From JAMCZU01 sp964479405 (lineage in GTDB: Bacteria > Patescibacteriota > UBA1384 > UBA12157 > JAENIV01), in the NCBI GenBank assembly GCA_964479405.1, contig CAYZMA010000027.1, positions 1 through 14,331 of the forward strand: DNA of 14,331 bases, read 5' to 3'. Within the stretch, counting starts at the first letter, position 1. Every line of letters starts with the position of its first letter. The notes under the pieces are model-generated. The model did not search any database and was not told the DNA's origin. It worked only from the letters and a program-made list of their open reading frames with translations. The position numbers and the translations under genes were made by a program. Shown here piece by piece: positions 1 to 5,978 of this stretch.

Positions 1-65
1 TTACCCAAAACGCATCTTAGTTTGAGTAAATTAAAGCTTTATTCAACGGCCTCAAGAGTTTATTT

Positions 66-74
66 TGTTATAAT
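66..74 (+). promoter_or_regulatory. extended -10 promoter directly before rnhB
   Basis: TG, one base, then a perfect TATAAT (69-74) form an extended -10 element. Only six bases separate it from the ATG at 81, so transcription from it would start at or next to the A of the start codon and give a leaderless mRNA. No convincing -35 lies 17 bases upstream and no Shine-Dalgarno precedes the ATG, both compatible with leaderless expression. An alternative is that rnhB is translated from an upstream operon message. Confidence 0.45.
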
Positions 75-80
75 TAAACT

Positions 81-722
81 ATGAAAAAGAGAGGACCGAA
101 GTTAAAACTGACAAAAAGGTTGCGAATTCCTAAAAATACTCATGAACTAAGGCTTAAGAAACAAGGTTATAATTTTATTTGTGGACTAGATGAAGTTGGC
201 CGTGGCGCATGGGCGGGACCATTGGTGGCTGGGGCGGTGATTTTGGATAAGAGATATTATGGTTTGCGCGATTCTAAATTATTAAAATCGTCCGATAGGG
301 AGAAACTCTCGGTTAAAATTAAGAAAACCTGTCTTTGGGGGATCGGCGAAGTAAGTGTTGAGGAAATTGACCAATTAAAATTAACCAAAGCAACCCAATT
401 AGCGTTTCGGCGGGCGGTGGAAAATTTAAAAGTCCAGCCGGATTTTGTTTTGTCAGACGGTTTTAAATTTGACTCGCCTCTCCCCTGCCTCCATTTAATT
501 AAAGGGGATATGAATTGCGTTTCTATTGCTGCCGCTTCAATTGTGGCCAAAGTTTATCGCGACGAGCTAATGAGGCAGTTGGATAAAAAGATAAATGGAT
601 ATGATTTTGGTATTCACAAAGGTTATGGCACAAAATTGCATCAAAAATGTTTAGAAAAATTAGGTCCAAGCGTTCATCACAGGAAATCATATAAGCCAAT
701 TAAAATTTTAAAAAAGCCCTAA
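81..722 (+). CDS. rnhB: ribonuclease HII
   Basis: RNase HII cleaves the RNA strand of RNA-DNA hybrids and starts removal of single misincorporated ribonucleotides from DNA in the cytoplasm. The 213-aa length is normal for the family. The N-terminal hallmark GLDEVGRG supplies D37 and E38, D126 lies in the LSDGF segment, and D161 lies in the AKVYRDELM helix, so the full D-E-D-D metal-binding set is present. The segment SIAAASIVAKV (149-159) is also typical. The basic 35-residue lead before the first catalytic Asp is somewhat long, but there is no internal in-frame Met before the motif, so the start at 81 is kept. No Shine-Dalgarno precedes it. The stop codon overlaps by two bases the terminal helix of rnpB, which is transcribed towards it. 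Confidence 0.95.
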   Translation: MKKRGPKLKLTKRLRIPKNTHELRLKKQGYNFICGLDEVGRGAWAGPLVAGAVILDKRYYGLRDSKLLKSSDREKLSVKIKKTCLWGIGEVSVEEIDQLKLTKATQLAFRRAVENLKVQPDFVLSDGFKFDSPLPCLHLIKGDMNCVSIAAASIVAKVYRDELMRQLDKKINGYDFGIHKGYGTKLHQKCLEKLGPSVHHRKSYKPIKILKKP

Positions 723-1105
723 GCAATTGATAAGCCAGGTTTTGTTTTGACAGCATCTATCTACTCCGACGCTCCGATTGTAACATCGGAGGTCGGAGCC
801 CCGACTTTTACCGTCGGGGAGCGTCTGGACTTCCGGACATCCGGTCGAGTAGACCTTGATGATGAATGAAGCCCACCAGACTTGCACCATATAGGGTTTT
901 CACAGATGGTTGTTGCCAACCAAACGCGTGCGCTCTTACCACACGATTTCAACCTTACTCCTACCTTGCGGCGGTTAGCGGTATATTTTCTGTTGCACTA
1001 TTCCCTAGGGTCACCCCCGGTCCGATTTAACATCGGACTACAACACTCTGTGGTGCCTGGACTTTCCTCTCCGACGAAATGTCGGAGTAACTGTCTCAAT
1101 TACTT
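721..1105 (-). ncRNA. rnpB: RNase P RNA (catalytic subunit)
   Basis: This is the ribozyme that removes 5' leaders from pre-tRNAs. On the minus strand the 5' conserved block GAGGAAAGTCC lies at about 1060-1070, GGTAAGAGCGCAC appears in the middle, and AGATAGATGCTGTC followed by CTGGCTTATC closes the 3' end. Ends were set from helix P1: nine bases at 1097-1105 pair with nine at 721-729. Helix P2 is GACAG with CTGTC, P3 is a 7-bp hairpin at 1069-1087, and P4 is AAG(U)CCAGG with CCTGGCTT. Other hairpins are at 764-798, 799-819 and 1020-1038. Length is about 385 nt, of ordinary bacterial size. Oddities are an ACAAAA where ACAGAA is expected just before the 3' P4 strand, and near-identical hairpins at 773-790 and 1021-1037. 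Confidence 0.95.
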
Positions 1106-1116
1106 AAGGTAAGTTC

Positions 1117-1145
1117 ATTATATCTTAAATTTCTTGAAAAATCAA
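1117..1145 (-). promoter_or_regulatory. sigma70-type promoter of rnpB
   Basis: On the minus strand, TTGATT (1140-1145) is followed by a 17-base spacer and a perfect TATAAT (1117-1122). The expected start point, about seven bases on, is close to 1110, a few bases before the P1 helix of rnpB. Its -35 directly abuts the -35 of the tRNA-Gln promoter on the other strand. Confidence 0.8.
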
Positions 1146-1162
1146 GAGATTGATGGTATTAT
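1134..1162 (+). promoter_or_regulatory. sigma70-type promoter of tRNA-Gln
   Basis: TTGAAA (1134-1139), a 17-base spacer and TATTAT (1157-1162) predict a start near 1169, leaving a leader of only about four bases before the tRNA. The 12 bases TTGAAAAATCAA (1134-1145) contain this -35 and the rnpB -35 back to back. Confidence 0.75.
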
Positions 1163-1172
1163 CAAACTGTAT

Positions 1173-1247
1173 TCCCGGGTCGTCTAACGGTAGGACGTCT
1201 CCCTTTGAAGGAGAAGGTTCTTGGTTCGAATCCAAGCCCGGGAGCCA
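1173..1247 (+). tRNA. tRNA-Gln (UUG)
   Basis: The cloverleaf is complete. The 7-bp acceptor stem is TCCCGGG (1173-1179) with CCCGGGA (1237-1243). The D arm is GTCT/GGAC. The anticodon stem is TCTCC/GGAGA with loop CTTTGAA, giving anticodon TTG at 1205-1207. The T arm is CTTGG-TTCGAAT-CCAAG. The discriminator is G1244 and the CCA end is encoded (1245-1247). UUG reads glutamine codons CAA and, by wobble, CAG. Confidence 0.97.
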
Positions 1248-1309
1248 CGAAAAATTATTTTCTGTAAAACGGATTACATCCTGTTATTACAGAAGCATAA
1301 TCTCGTGGC
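1244..1309. repeat. imperfect inverted repeat following tRNA-Gln
   Basis: The left arm GCCACGA...ATTAT...CTGTAA (1244-1267) pairs with TTACAG...ATAAT...TCGTGGC (1286-1309). This gives an interrupted stem of about 18 paired bases around an 18-base loop. The left arm starts inside the tRNA 3' end (GCCA), so the transcript could fold just past the mature tRNA. There is no U-tract, so it is not a classical terminator. The right arm is also one end of the element at 1286-1395. Confidence 0.55.
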
Positions 1310-1395
1310 AAGCCACATTTATAAGATAATTTTGAGTGAGCCCCGCGATGAGCGAAGCGAATTTTGCGGGGACAGCAAGAGATTATTTTCTGTAA
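1286..1395. repeat. 110-bp MITE-like element with terminal inverted repeats
   Basis: TTACAGAAGCATAATCTC (1286-1303) is matched in inverse at 1379-1395 by GAGATTATTTTCTGTAA, with 16 positions in common and one gap. The core carries GTGGC/GCCAC and a GC-rich stem CCCCGC (1341-1346) / GCGGGG (1366-1371) around GATGAGCGAAGCGA, which is much richer in GC than its surroundings. A further direct copy of the end (ATTATTTTCTGTAAAAC) lies outside at 1254-1270. No transposase and no clear target duplication are seen. It may be a small non-autonomous element or a dispersed intergenic repeat. Confidence 0.45.
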
Positions 1396-1402
1396 AACAT
1401 TC

Positions 1403-1428
1403 ATATTATTATAGTAGTATAATAATAT
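1403..1428. repeat. perfect 11-bp AT inverted repeat before the 168-aa gene
   Basis: ATATTATTATA (1403-1413) and TATAATAATAT (1418-1428) are exact reverse complements around GTAG. The right arm contains TATAAT (1418-1423), which could be the -10 of the downstream gene although no good -35 lies 17 bases upstream. It may be a hairpin, an operator or a promoter; the sequence does not decide between them. Confidence 0.5.
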
Positions 1429-1456
1429 TAAAGCACTATTTAATAAAGGAGGAAAA

Positions 1457-1963
1457 ATGGTAAACCAAAAAAGTAATATCACTTTGATTGTGGTAATTAT
1501 TGTATTGGCGATTATTGCTGTTGCTGGTATTGCTACGGCTACTTATTTTTGGGGCAAAAGTAAAGGTAACGCCACACCTTCTCCAAAAATATCAGCAACA
1601 GTTACTTCAAAAGTAACATCAACACCTCAATTTAATGAAGAATCAGCCAAGCAAGTGGTAGAAAATTTTATGAAATATTCTTTGGGAACATTGCCTGGCG
1701 CAGAAGTAAATTACGAAAAAGCTCGTGCTTATCTTTCTGATAACATGAAGGCTCAATATCCAGATGATAATTGGGTACCAATGTTATATGGGATTCAGGA
1801 TGGTCCAACTTCGGTCAAATTTATTTCGGAAAATGATACCGGCGATAGTGTTGTTCTTCGTTACGATCCAACTTGGGGTGAAATGTCTTCAGGTTGGGCT
1901 TTTACTTTAGAAAAAGATAATAACAAATGGTTTATTACCGGTTTTAGCAACACGGCTCAATAA
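1457..1963 (+). CDS. membrane-anchored extracytoplasmic protein, NTF2-like candidate
   Basis: I do not recognise a named gene. The 168-aa product has one hydrophobic helix at about residues 8-31 with no signal peptidase or lipobox motif, then a Ser/Thr/Pro/Lys linker (about 35-58). A single compact domain (59-168) follows, beginning with EESAKQVVENFMKYSL and ending with a Trp-containing beta strand (NNKWFITGF). That pattern of an N-terminal helix followed by curved sheet strands resembles DUF4878/NTF2-like domains, but this is an inference. Predicted topology is N-in with the domain outside the membrane. AAAGGAGGAAAA sits just upstream of the ATG and is repeated exactly before the next gene 18 bases downstream, so the two are probably co-transcribed and translated at similar rates. 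Confidence 0.8.
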   Translation: MVNQKSNITLIVVIIVLAIIAVAGIATATYFWGKSKGNATPSPKISATVTSKVTSTPQFNEESAKQVVENFMKYSLGTLPGAEVNYEKARAYLSDNMKAQYPDDNWVPMLYGIQDGPTSVKFISENDTGDSVVLRYDPTWGEMSSGWAFTLEKDNNKWFITGFSNTAQ

Positions 1964-1981
1964 AAATTTAAAGGAGGAAAA

Positions 1982-3493
1982 ATGGAACCAGAGGTCAAGC
2001 CCAAAAGCAAAAAAGGTTTGTTTTGGGTAATATTAATTTTAATTATTTTAGTGATTGTGGGGGCGGGGATTTGGTTCGGCTATTCTGCATTAAAAAAAGT
2101 TGTTACGCCACAGACTTCCAACACTGAAGATTTGGAAGATACTTACAAGGGCGTAATTGATGTTAAAACGGCTAAAATTGACGAGTCAAAATCGGTTAAG
2201 AAAACTTTTGGTACTGATGGTGGGACTCTTTCAACCGTTTCTGCTGATGGCACTCTTTATACTTTGACAGTTCCATCAGATGCTTTAATTTTGCCGGCAG
2301 AAGTAATTATGTCGCCACTTACTGAATCGCCAGTCAAAGGATTTGAAAATCCTAAAGCTGGTTTTGGTGTTTATCTTTCTGGTGGTTTTAAGTTTAATCG
2401 GCAAGCTTATTTAACAATTCAACCTAATACACCAATACCAGTTGTCGGACAGACTGGAGCGGTTAAATGGGGTCGTTGCAATATTGCTTCTCGTGGTTAT
2501 GATCCGGAAATTTGCGCTGGTAATAAAAAAGTTCCTTTTGTTGGTGGTGTAGAGCCGGGCAAAGTAGTGGTTTTGGCTATAAATGAAACGGACTACAAAT
2601 TAGTTTTGCTTTCGCCGACAGTGCCAACCGGTGAAGCAAATGTCTACAATGCGGAAATTTGGCGTCCGGGCGCTTACTTTGGCGATAAAATTGACAAAAA
2701 AATGGCTAACGAATTGGCTATAAAAACTTTTTCCGATGACTATAATTATTCTAATGCCACCGAAGTTTTAATGCATCTTTTAACTTTAGGCGGAGATTTG
2801 AAACCTTTCAACGAACGAATTGCCAAATTTGCTCGGGCCGAGGGGAGTTATCCGAGAGAAACCTTTGAGGGGGCGATTATCTTATTGTCGCAAGGTGACA
2901 AAGACGGTTATAAAGAAAGGATTGAAGATTTTAAGAAAACGATTGATAAAAACTTCAAAGACATCCGGTCAAGTTTTATGCCCCCAGCTCGCTATGTTGC
3001 TTTAATGAATCAACTTTCGGTTGCTCGCAAAACAGCCAGTTTGTTTTTCAAAATAGCGTTGGCGGGTGACGATCCTAATGTTTGGCCAGACACTTTACCG
3101 GACTACGATGAAAATGCCAGAGATGACATTGATGGCTCAAATTATGAAGACGAAATGAGGCAAAGAACTAATCAGTCGCTTCGTAATGATATTACCAGCC
3201 GGACACGTAGTTGTTCAGAAAAGATGGAAGCGATTGAAGCTCTTGAAGGATTAGGAACAATGGATGCTAATGACGAAACGGCTGTTCGCCAAATTATTAA
3301 AGAGTGCGCTGATCAGTGTAAAACTTTAGAAGAGTGCGAGGGAGTCGGTGATAAAAATGATAATCATGGTAATGACCCCGATGCCTTAGCGGCGGTAAAT
3401 TATAGAATCACAGCTTTCTTGGAAAAAGGAATTGATTGCACGGCCGAGACCAAAAAAACTCTTGAAAATTATGGTCAAAACTTTTGTAAATAG
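1982..3493 (+). CDS. membrane-anchored protein with ZU5-like domain
   Basis: This 503-aa protein has no assigned function. A basic N-terminus is followed by one transmembrane helix (about 13-36). Residues about 72-150 (FGTDGGTLS, TVPSDAL, LPAEVIMSPLTE) resemble the ZU5 beta fold found in eukaryotic and bacterial surface proteins. A Cys pair lies near 166 and 178. The C-terminal half is mostly charged and helical, ending in a region with several further cysteines (CSEKME, ECADQCKTLEEC, final FCK) that could form disulfides outside the cell. It shares the AAAGGAGGAAAA ribosome site with the gene upstream. Its stop lies two bases from the stop of the convergent DUF2927-like gene, leaving no room for a separate terminator. 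Confidence 0.8.
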   Translation: MEPEVKPKSKKGLFWVILILIILVIVGAGIWFGYSALKKVVTPQTSNTEDLEDTYKGVIDVKTAKIDESKSVKKTFGTDGGTLSTVSADGTLYTLTVPSDALILPAEVIMSPLTESPVKGFENPKAGFGVYLSGGFKFNRQAYLTIQPNTPIPVVGQTGAVKWGRCNIASRGYDPEICAGNKKVPFVGGVEPGKVVVLAINETDYKLVLLSPTVPTGEANVYNAEIWRPGAYFGDKIDKKMANELAIKTFSDDYNYSNATEVLMHLLTLGGDLKPFNERIAKFARAEGSYPRETFEGAIILLSQGDKDGYKERIEDFKKTIDKNFKDIRSSFMPPARYVALMNQLSVARKTASLFFKIALAGDDPNVWPDTLPDYDENARDDIDGSNYEDEMRQRTNQSLRNDITSRTRSCSEKMEAIEALEGLGTMDANDETAVRQIIKECADQCKTLEECEGVGDKNDNHGNDPDALAAVNYRITAFLEKGIDCTAETKKTLENYGQNFCK

Positions 3494-3495
3494 TT

Positions 3496-4392
3496 CTACC
3501 AACTAGCATTGGCGAAATAGGCTCTAACTTGAGCTTCGTTTAGTCCGGAGGTAATACCGGTGTTTAAGAGCATTTTAATCATTTGTTTGTCAATTTCTTG
3601 ATATTCATTAGTGATGGTTGAAGGGACGCCGAAAATACTATAGTCATAGCCACTGGCATTATACGGAAGACCAATGGTGTGAGTTAGTTCATGACGGATA
3701 ATTTGGCAATTAGTAACATCTTCCCCTGGCCAATAATCAGTCGCCGCATAAGCCGTCGCGTCGGTTAAATTATAACTATTTCCCACTCTACTGCCATAGA
3801 CAAAAAAACCACCGACAGTAAAACCACGGGCTTCAAGAGTGGCTCGGTCAGTTAATTTAAACTCAATATCGCCAGCGCCATCGGTTAAGGAGAGTTTCAT
3901 TGTGTTTGAGAGAGAATTTATGGCAGAAATTGTGTCTGAAATACATTGATTAGACATTGGGTCGCTTTGACCGGCAACTTGAATAGTAACATTATTTTTA
4001 GCCCATTTTCGTAGCGGAGATTCGGCATTGCCGTTATCTTCATCGCGAATTGCGACTTTAACAAAATAATCAATTTGCGCCTGTTTGGAAATACCGGCAT
4101 TTGTTGAGCTACTTGGCGTTTCTGGTTGAGCAGTTTCTGGTTGATTTTCTTCCGGAGTCGTATTTTTAGGTGGATTTTCTGGTGACGGAATAGCAGTTTT
4201 GGTATTGACATTTGATGGCGACGGAATCACTTTTGAAACCTTAACATCGGCGGAACTGCGACTGTAGAAGCGAACAACTATTAAGATCAGAAAGATTAAT
4301 AAAAATACTCCCAGAACCAGAAAACAGCATTTTCTTTTCCTTAATTTAGGATTTAGCTCCGGTTTTTTTTCAGTTATTTTTTCTTCAGCCAT
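3496..4392 (-). CDS. membrane-anchored DUF2927-like protein with HExxH motif
   Basis: The 298-aa product has a charged cytoplasmic tail, a CC pair (22-23) at the membrane edge, one transmembrane helix (about 24-41) and a Pro/Glu/Thr-rich linker (about 55-100). The extracytoplasmic domain begins with SPLRKWAKNNVTIQV and ends with IDKQMIKMLLNTGITSGL, the order of elements I associate with DUF2927. Its centre reads HELTHTIGLPY (234-244). HExxH could bind zinc, but the usual metzincin third ligand position (His or Asp) is Tyr244, so protease activity is uncertain. Cys150 and Cys229 could form a disulfide. A TGATATAAT extended -10 lies just upstream of the start, and the ribosome site is weak. Confidence 0.75.
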   Translation of the reverse strand: MAEEKITEKKPELNPKLRKRKCCFLVLGVFLLIFLILIVVRFYSRSSADVKVSKVIPSPSNVNTKTAIPSPENPPKNTTPEENQPETAQPETPSSSTNAGISKQAQIDYFVKVAIRDEDNGNAESPLRKWAKNNVTIQVAGQSDPMSNQCISDTISAINSLSNTMKLSLTDGAGDIEFKLTDRATLEARGFTVGGFFVYGSRVGNSYNLTDATAYAATDYWPGEDVTNCQIIRHELTHTIGLPYNASGYDYSIFGVPSTITNEYQEIDKQMIKMLLNTGITSGLNEAQVRAYFANASW

Positions 4393-4404
4393 TTTTCTAT
4401 TTCA

Positions 4405-4413
4405 ATTATATCA
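4405..4413 (-). promoter_or_regulatory. extended -10 promoter of the DUF2927-like gene
   Basis: On the minus strand TG, one base and TATAAT end 12 bases before the ATG at 4392, predicting a leader of about six bases. No strong -35 is seen. It is interlocked with a plus-strand promoter a few bases away. Confidence 0.5.
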
Positions 4414-4418
4414 AATTG

Positions 4419-4427
4419 TGTTAAAAT
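4419..4427 (+). promoter_or_regulatory. extended -10 promoter of the Cys-cluster microprotein
   Basis: TG, one base and TAAAAT (4422-4427) predict a start near 4434, leaving about 34 bases of leader including GAAAGGA before the ATG at 4468. The divergent -10 on the other strand is only nine bases away, so the two promoters probably exclude each other. Confidence 0.4.
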
Positions 4428-4467
4428 AATCTTGAATTAAATAAATCTAAATTTAGAAAGGAAAAAA

Positions 4468-4551
4468 ATGCCAAAAGACGAACCAAACAAAGAGGAAGAC
4501 GAAAAATGTTGTTGTTGCTCGGGCTGTGATGAAGACAAAAAAGAAGAATAA
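4468..4551 (+). CDS. 27-residue acidic Cys-cluster microprotein
   Basis: An ATG preceded by AGAAAGGAAAAAA opens a 27-codon frame ending in TAA. The product is almost entirely charged (Asp, Glu, Lys) except for a central KCCCCSGCDE: four consecutive cysteines, a two-residue gap and a fifth. No hydrophobic core is possible, so it should be disordered until it binds something. The Cys cluster suggests soft-metal binding (Cu(I), Zn, Cd) or an oxidised cap. It lies 22 bases upstream of the DUF5652 gene and faces the copper island. The ribosome site, the stop and the coherent composition support a real gene, although the shortness limits confidence. I know of no named family for it. Confidence 0.55.
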   Translation: MPKDEPNKEEDEKCCCCSGCDEDKKEE

Positions 4552-4573
4552 AATAAATTAGAAAGGGATTAAG

Positions 4574-4807
4574 ATGATACCAAGTGTTTCATTTACTAAT
4601 TTGAATAGTAACAATCTCATTTTTTTCTATAATATTTTTATTGTGGTGATTTTTTGGAGCTTAATTTGGAAAGGTATTGCTCTTTGGAAAGCTGCTAGAA
4701 ATAATTCAAAACCGTGGTATGTGGTGCTACTTATTGTTAATACTCTTGGTATTTTAGAAATACTATATATTTTTGTTTTTTCGCCAAAAAATCAAGAAAA
4801 AGTCTAG
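4574..4807 (+). CDS. DUF5652-type two-helix membrane protein
   Basis: This 77-aa protein has two transmembrane helices (about 16-38 and 48-69) joined by a short basic loop, ALWKAARNNSKPW. The loop and the following VNTLGILEILYIF are the signature I associate with DUF5652, a family common in Patescibacteria and of unknown role. GAAAGGGATTAAG precedes the ATG. It probably shares a transcript with the Cys-cluster microprotein. It ends ten bases from the convergent CcdA-like gene, with no terminator visible between them. Confidence 0.85.
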   Translation: MIPSVSFTNLNSNNLIFFYNIFIVVIFWSLIWKGIALWKAARNNSKPWYVVLLIVNTLGILEILYIFVFSPKNQEKV

Positions 4808-4817
4808 AAATTTAATT

Positions 4818-5489
4818 TTAGTTTAAAGTGACTAAAATGAGAATTATTCCCATTAGAATCATAATGATTGGAATAATATAGTTGCTGTAAGAGGAAAGGC
4901 GAGCATTGATTTTCTGAAGCGCCTTAAGCGATTTTTCTCGGCTTGAAATAACGAAAATAATAAGTAATGGAATAATAAAGCCAATATTAAATAAAAATAT
5001 ACCCAGCAGTCCATTCCAATAATTAACACTGGTAGCTAAGAGTGCAATGGCGCCAAGGTAAATGCCACCGGCGCAAGGAACGGTGCAAAGTCCTATCAGG
5101 AATCCTAAAATAATGCCGGCAAGTAGAACACCTTTTTCAAGGTGTTTTTCAATATTAATGGGAATATGGCATCGTGTGATCCAAGATAAAATAGGAATTT
5201 GGTTGGCAATATGAGGCAAAAAATGAGCGATGCCTACTATTATTAAAATAACTCCAGCTGTAATCCCAAAAAAACCATGAACACCGAATAAGTGAAAAGC
5301 TTTTAAAATACCGACACCAATTAGAAAGTAAGTCACAAAAATTGTTGATAAGTAACTAATACCAAAAATACCAATAAGGTTCTTTTTTTTCAAACTAAAA
5401 AGTATTGTTAAAGTAATTAAAAGCACGCCAATACTGCAAGGATTATATGAGTCAGTGATACCGGCTAAGAAAAGTGCCCAATAATTCAT
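4818..5489 (-). CDS. CcdA/DsbD-type membrane thiol-disulfide carrier
   Basis: CcdA and the DsbD core move reducing equivalents from cytoplasmic thioredoxin across the membrane through one Cys pair. This 223-aa protein has about six transmembrane helices. Cys18 in DSYNPCSIG and Cys135 in LCTVPCAGG sit at the start of helices 1 and 4, where CcdA has its redox pair; Cys139 and Cys107 are additional. The ATG overlaps the stop of the DUF1573 gene in ATGA, which implies translational coupling. As the last gene of the copZ-copA unit it probably supplies electrons to an extracytoplasmic partner, with DUF1573 (CGC motif) the nearest candidate. No thioredoxin-like gene is present in the window. CcdA is most often linked to cytochrome c maturation, for which nothing is seen here. 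Confidence 0.88.
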   Translation of the reverse strand: MNYWALFLAGITDSYNPCSIGVLLITLTILFSLKKKNLIGIFGISYLSTIFVTYFLIGVGILKAFHLFGVHGFFGITAGVILIIVGIAHFLPHIANQIPILSWITRCHIPINIEKHLEKGVLLAGIILGFLIGLCTVPCAGGIYLGAIALLATSVNYWNGLLGIFLFNIGFIIPLLIIFVISSREKSLKALQKINARLSSYSNYIIPIIMILMGIILILVTLN

Positions 5490-5968
5490 TTTGAAACCTC
5501 GGCGACGAGTTTTAATTCCACAGTTGGTTTTAGGGGATCATCGGTGGCAAAACTAATAACTCGTTCAACTTTACCTTCAACAGGCATGGCTGATGGATCA
5601 TAGACCGCTTTGATAGTGAGTGATTTTTCTGGTTCTAAATTTGTTTGCCATTCACTGTTAATGTGCATACTAAATTTGGGACTTTTGACGCCATCTTGAA
5701 TTACATTGGCATAAGTGCAACCGCAAGAGGTTGTAAATTGTTTAAGAACAAGATTACTTTTACCTTTATTTGTAACCGTAAATTCATGGTCTTTAATATC
5801 CTGAACATTCATTTTTCCAAGATCAAATGTTGTTTCTTTTACTTCAATAATTGGTCGGTTGGGGTCATTAACAGAGACAGTGGGGGTGGAATTGGAAAAA
5901 CCATACCAAATTCCATAGCCAAGTAATATCACTAATAAACTAAAAAAAATAATATAAAAACTTTTCAT
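5486..5968 (-). CDS. DUF1573 membrane-anchored protein
   Basis: The 160-aa product has an N-terminal transmembrane helix (about 4-23) and one immunoglobulin-like beta domain. Family landmarks are TTFDLGKM, the FTVTNKGKS strand and FTTSCGCT (Cys82, Cys84), then a final strand ending in KLVAEV. DUF1573 proteins are exported and their function is not established; the CxC pair is usual. A ribosome site AGGAG overlaps the TAG stop of copA ten bases upstream, and the 3' end overlaps the CcdA-like start by four bases. Position between copA and a thiol carrier suggests the CxC either binds copper outside the membrane or is kept reduced by the CcdA-like protein; this is inference. Confidence 0.88.
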   Translation of the reverse strand: MKSFYIIFFSLLVILLGYGIWYGFSNSTPTVSVNDPNRPIIEVKETTFDLGKMNVQDIKDHEFTVTNKGKSNLVLKQFTTSCGCTYANVIQDGVKSPKFSMHINSEWQTNLEPEKSLTIKAVYDPSAMPVEGKVERVISFATDDPLKPTVELKLVAEVSK

Positions 5969-5978
5969 TTAAAAACTC

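Noticed and set aside
1..84. Possible C-terminus of an upstream gene (frame 1 open to a TGA at 82-84 that would overlap the rnhB ATG)
   Set aside because: Only 27 codons are visible, the peptide matches nothing I recognise, and other frames also end nearby (stops at 18-20 and 23-25). The TATAAT at 69-74 argues that this is at least partly a promoter region.
708..1112. Open frames of 60-76 codons on both strands
   Set aside because: They lie across the RNase P RNA gene, and their sequence is dictated by its conserved helices.
1254..1398. Integrated element with att sites next to tRNA-Gln
   Set aside because: The direct repeats are only 128 bases apart, do not duplicate the tRNA 3' end, and enclose no integrase.
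1221..1482. Open frames of 75-80 codons on both strands over the tRNA 3' end and the repeat region
   Set aside because: They have no ribosome site, start inside the tRNA or the next gene, and follow repeat and hairpin sequence rather than a protein pattern.
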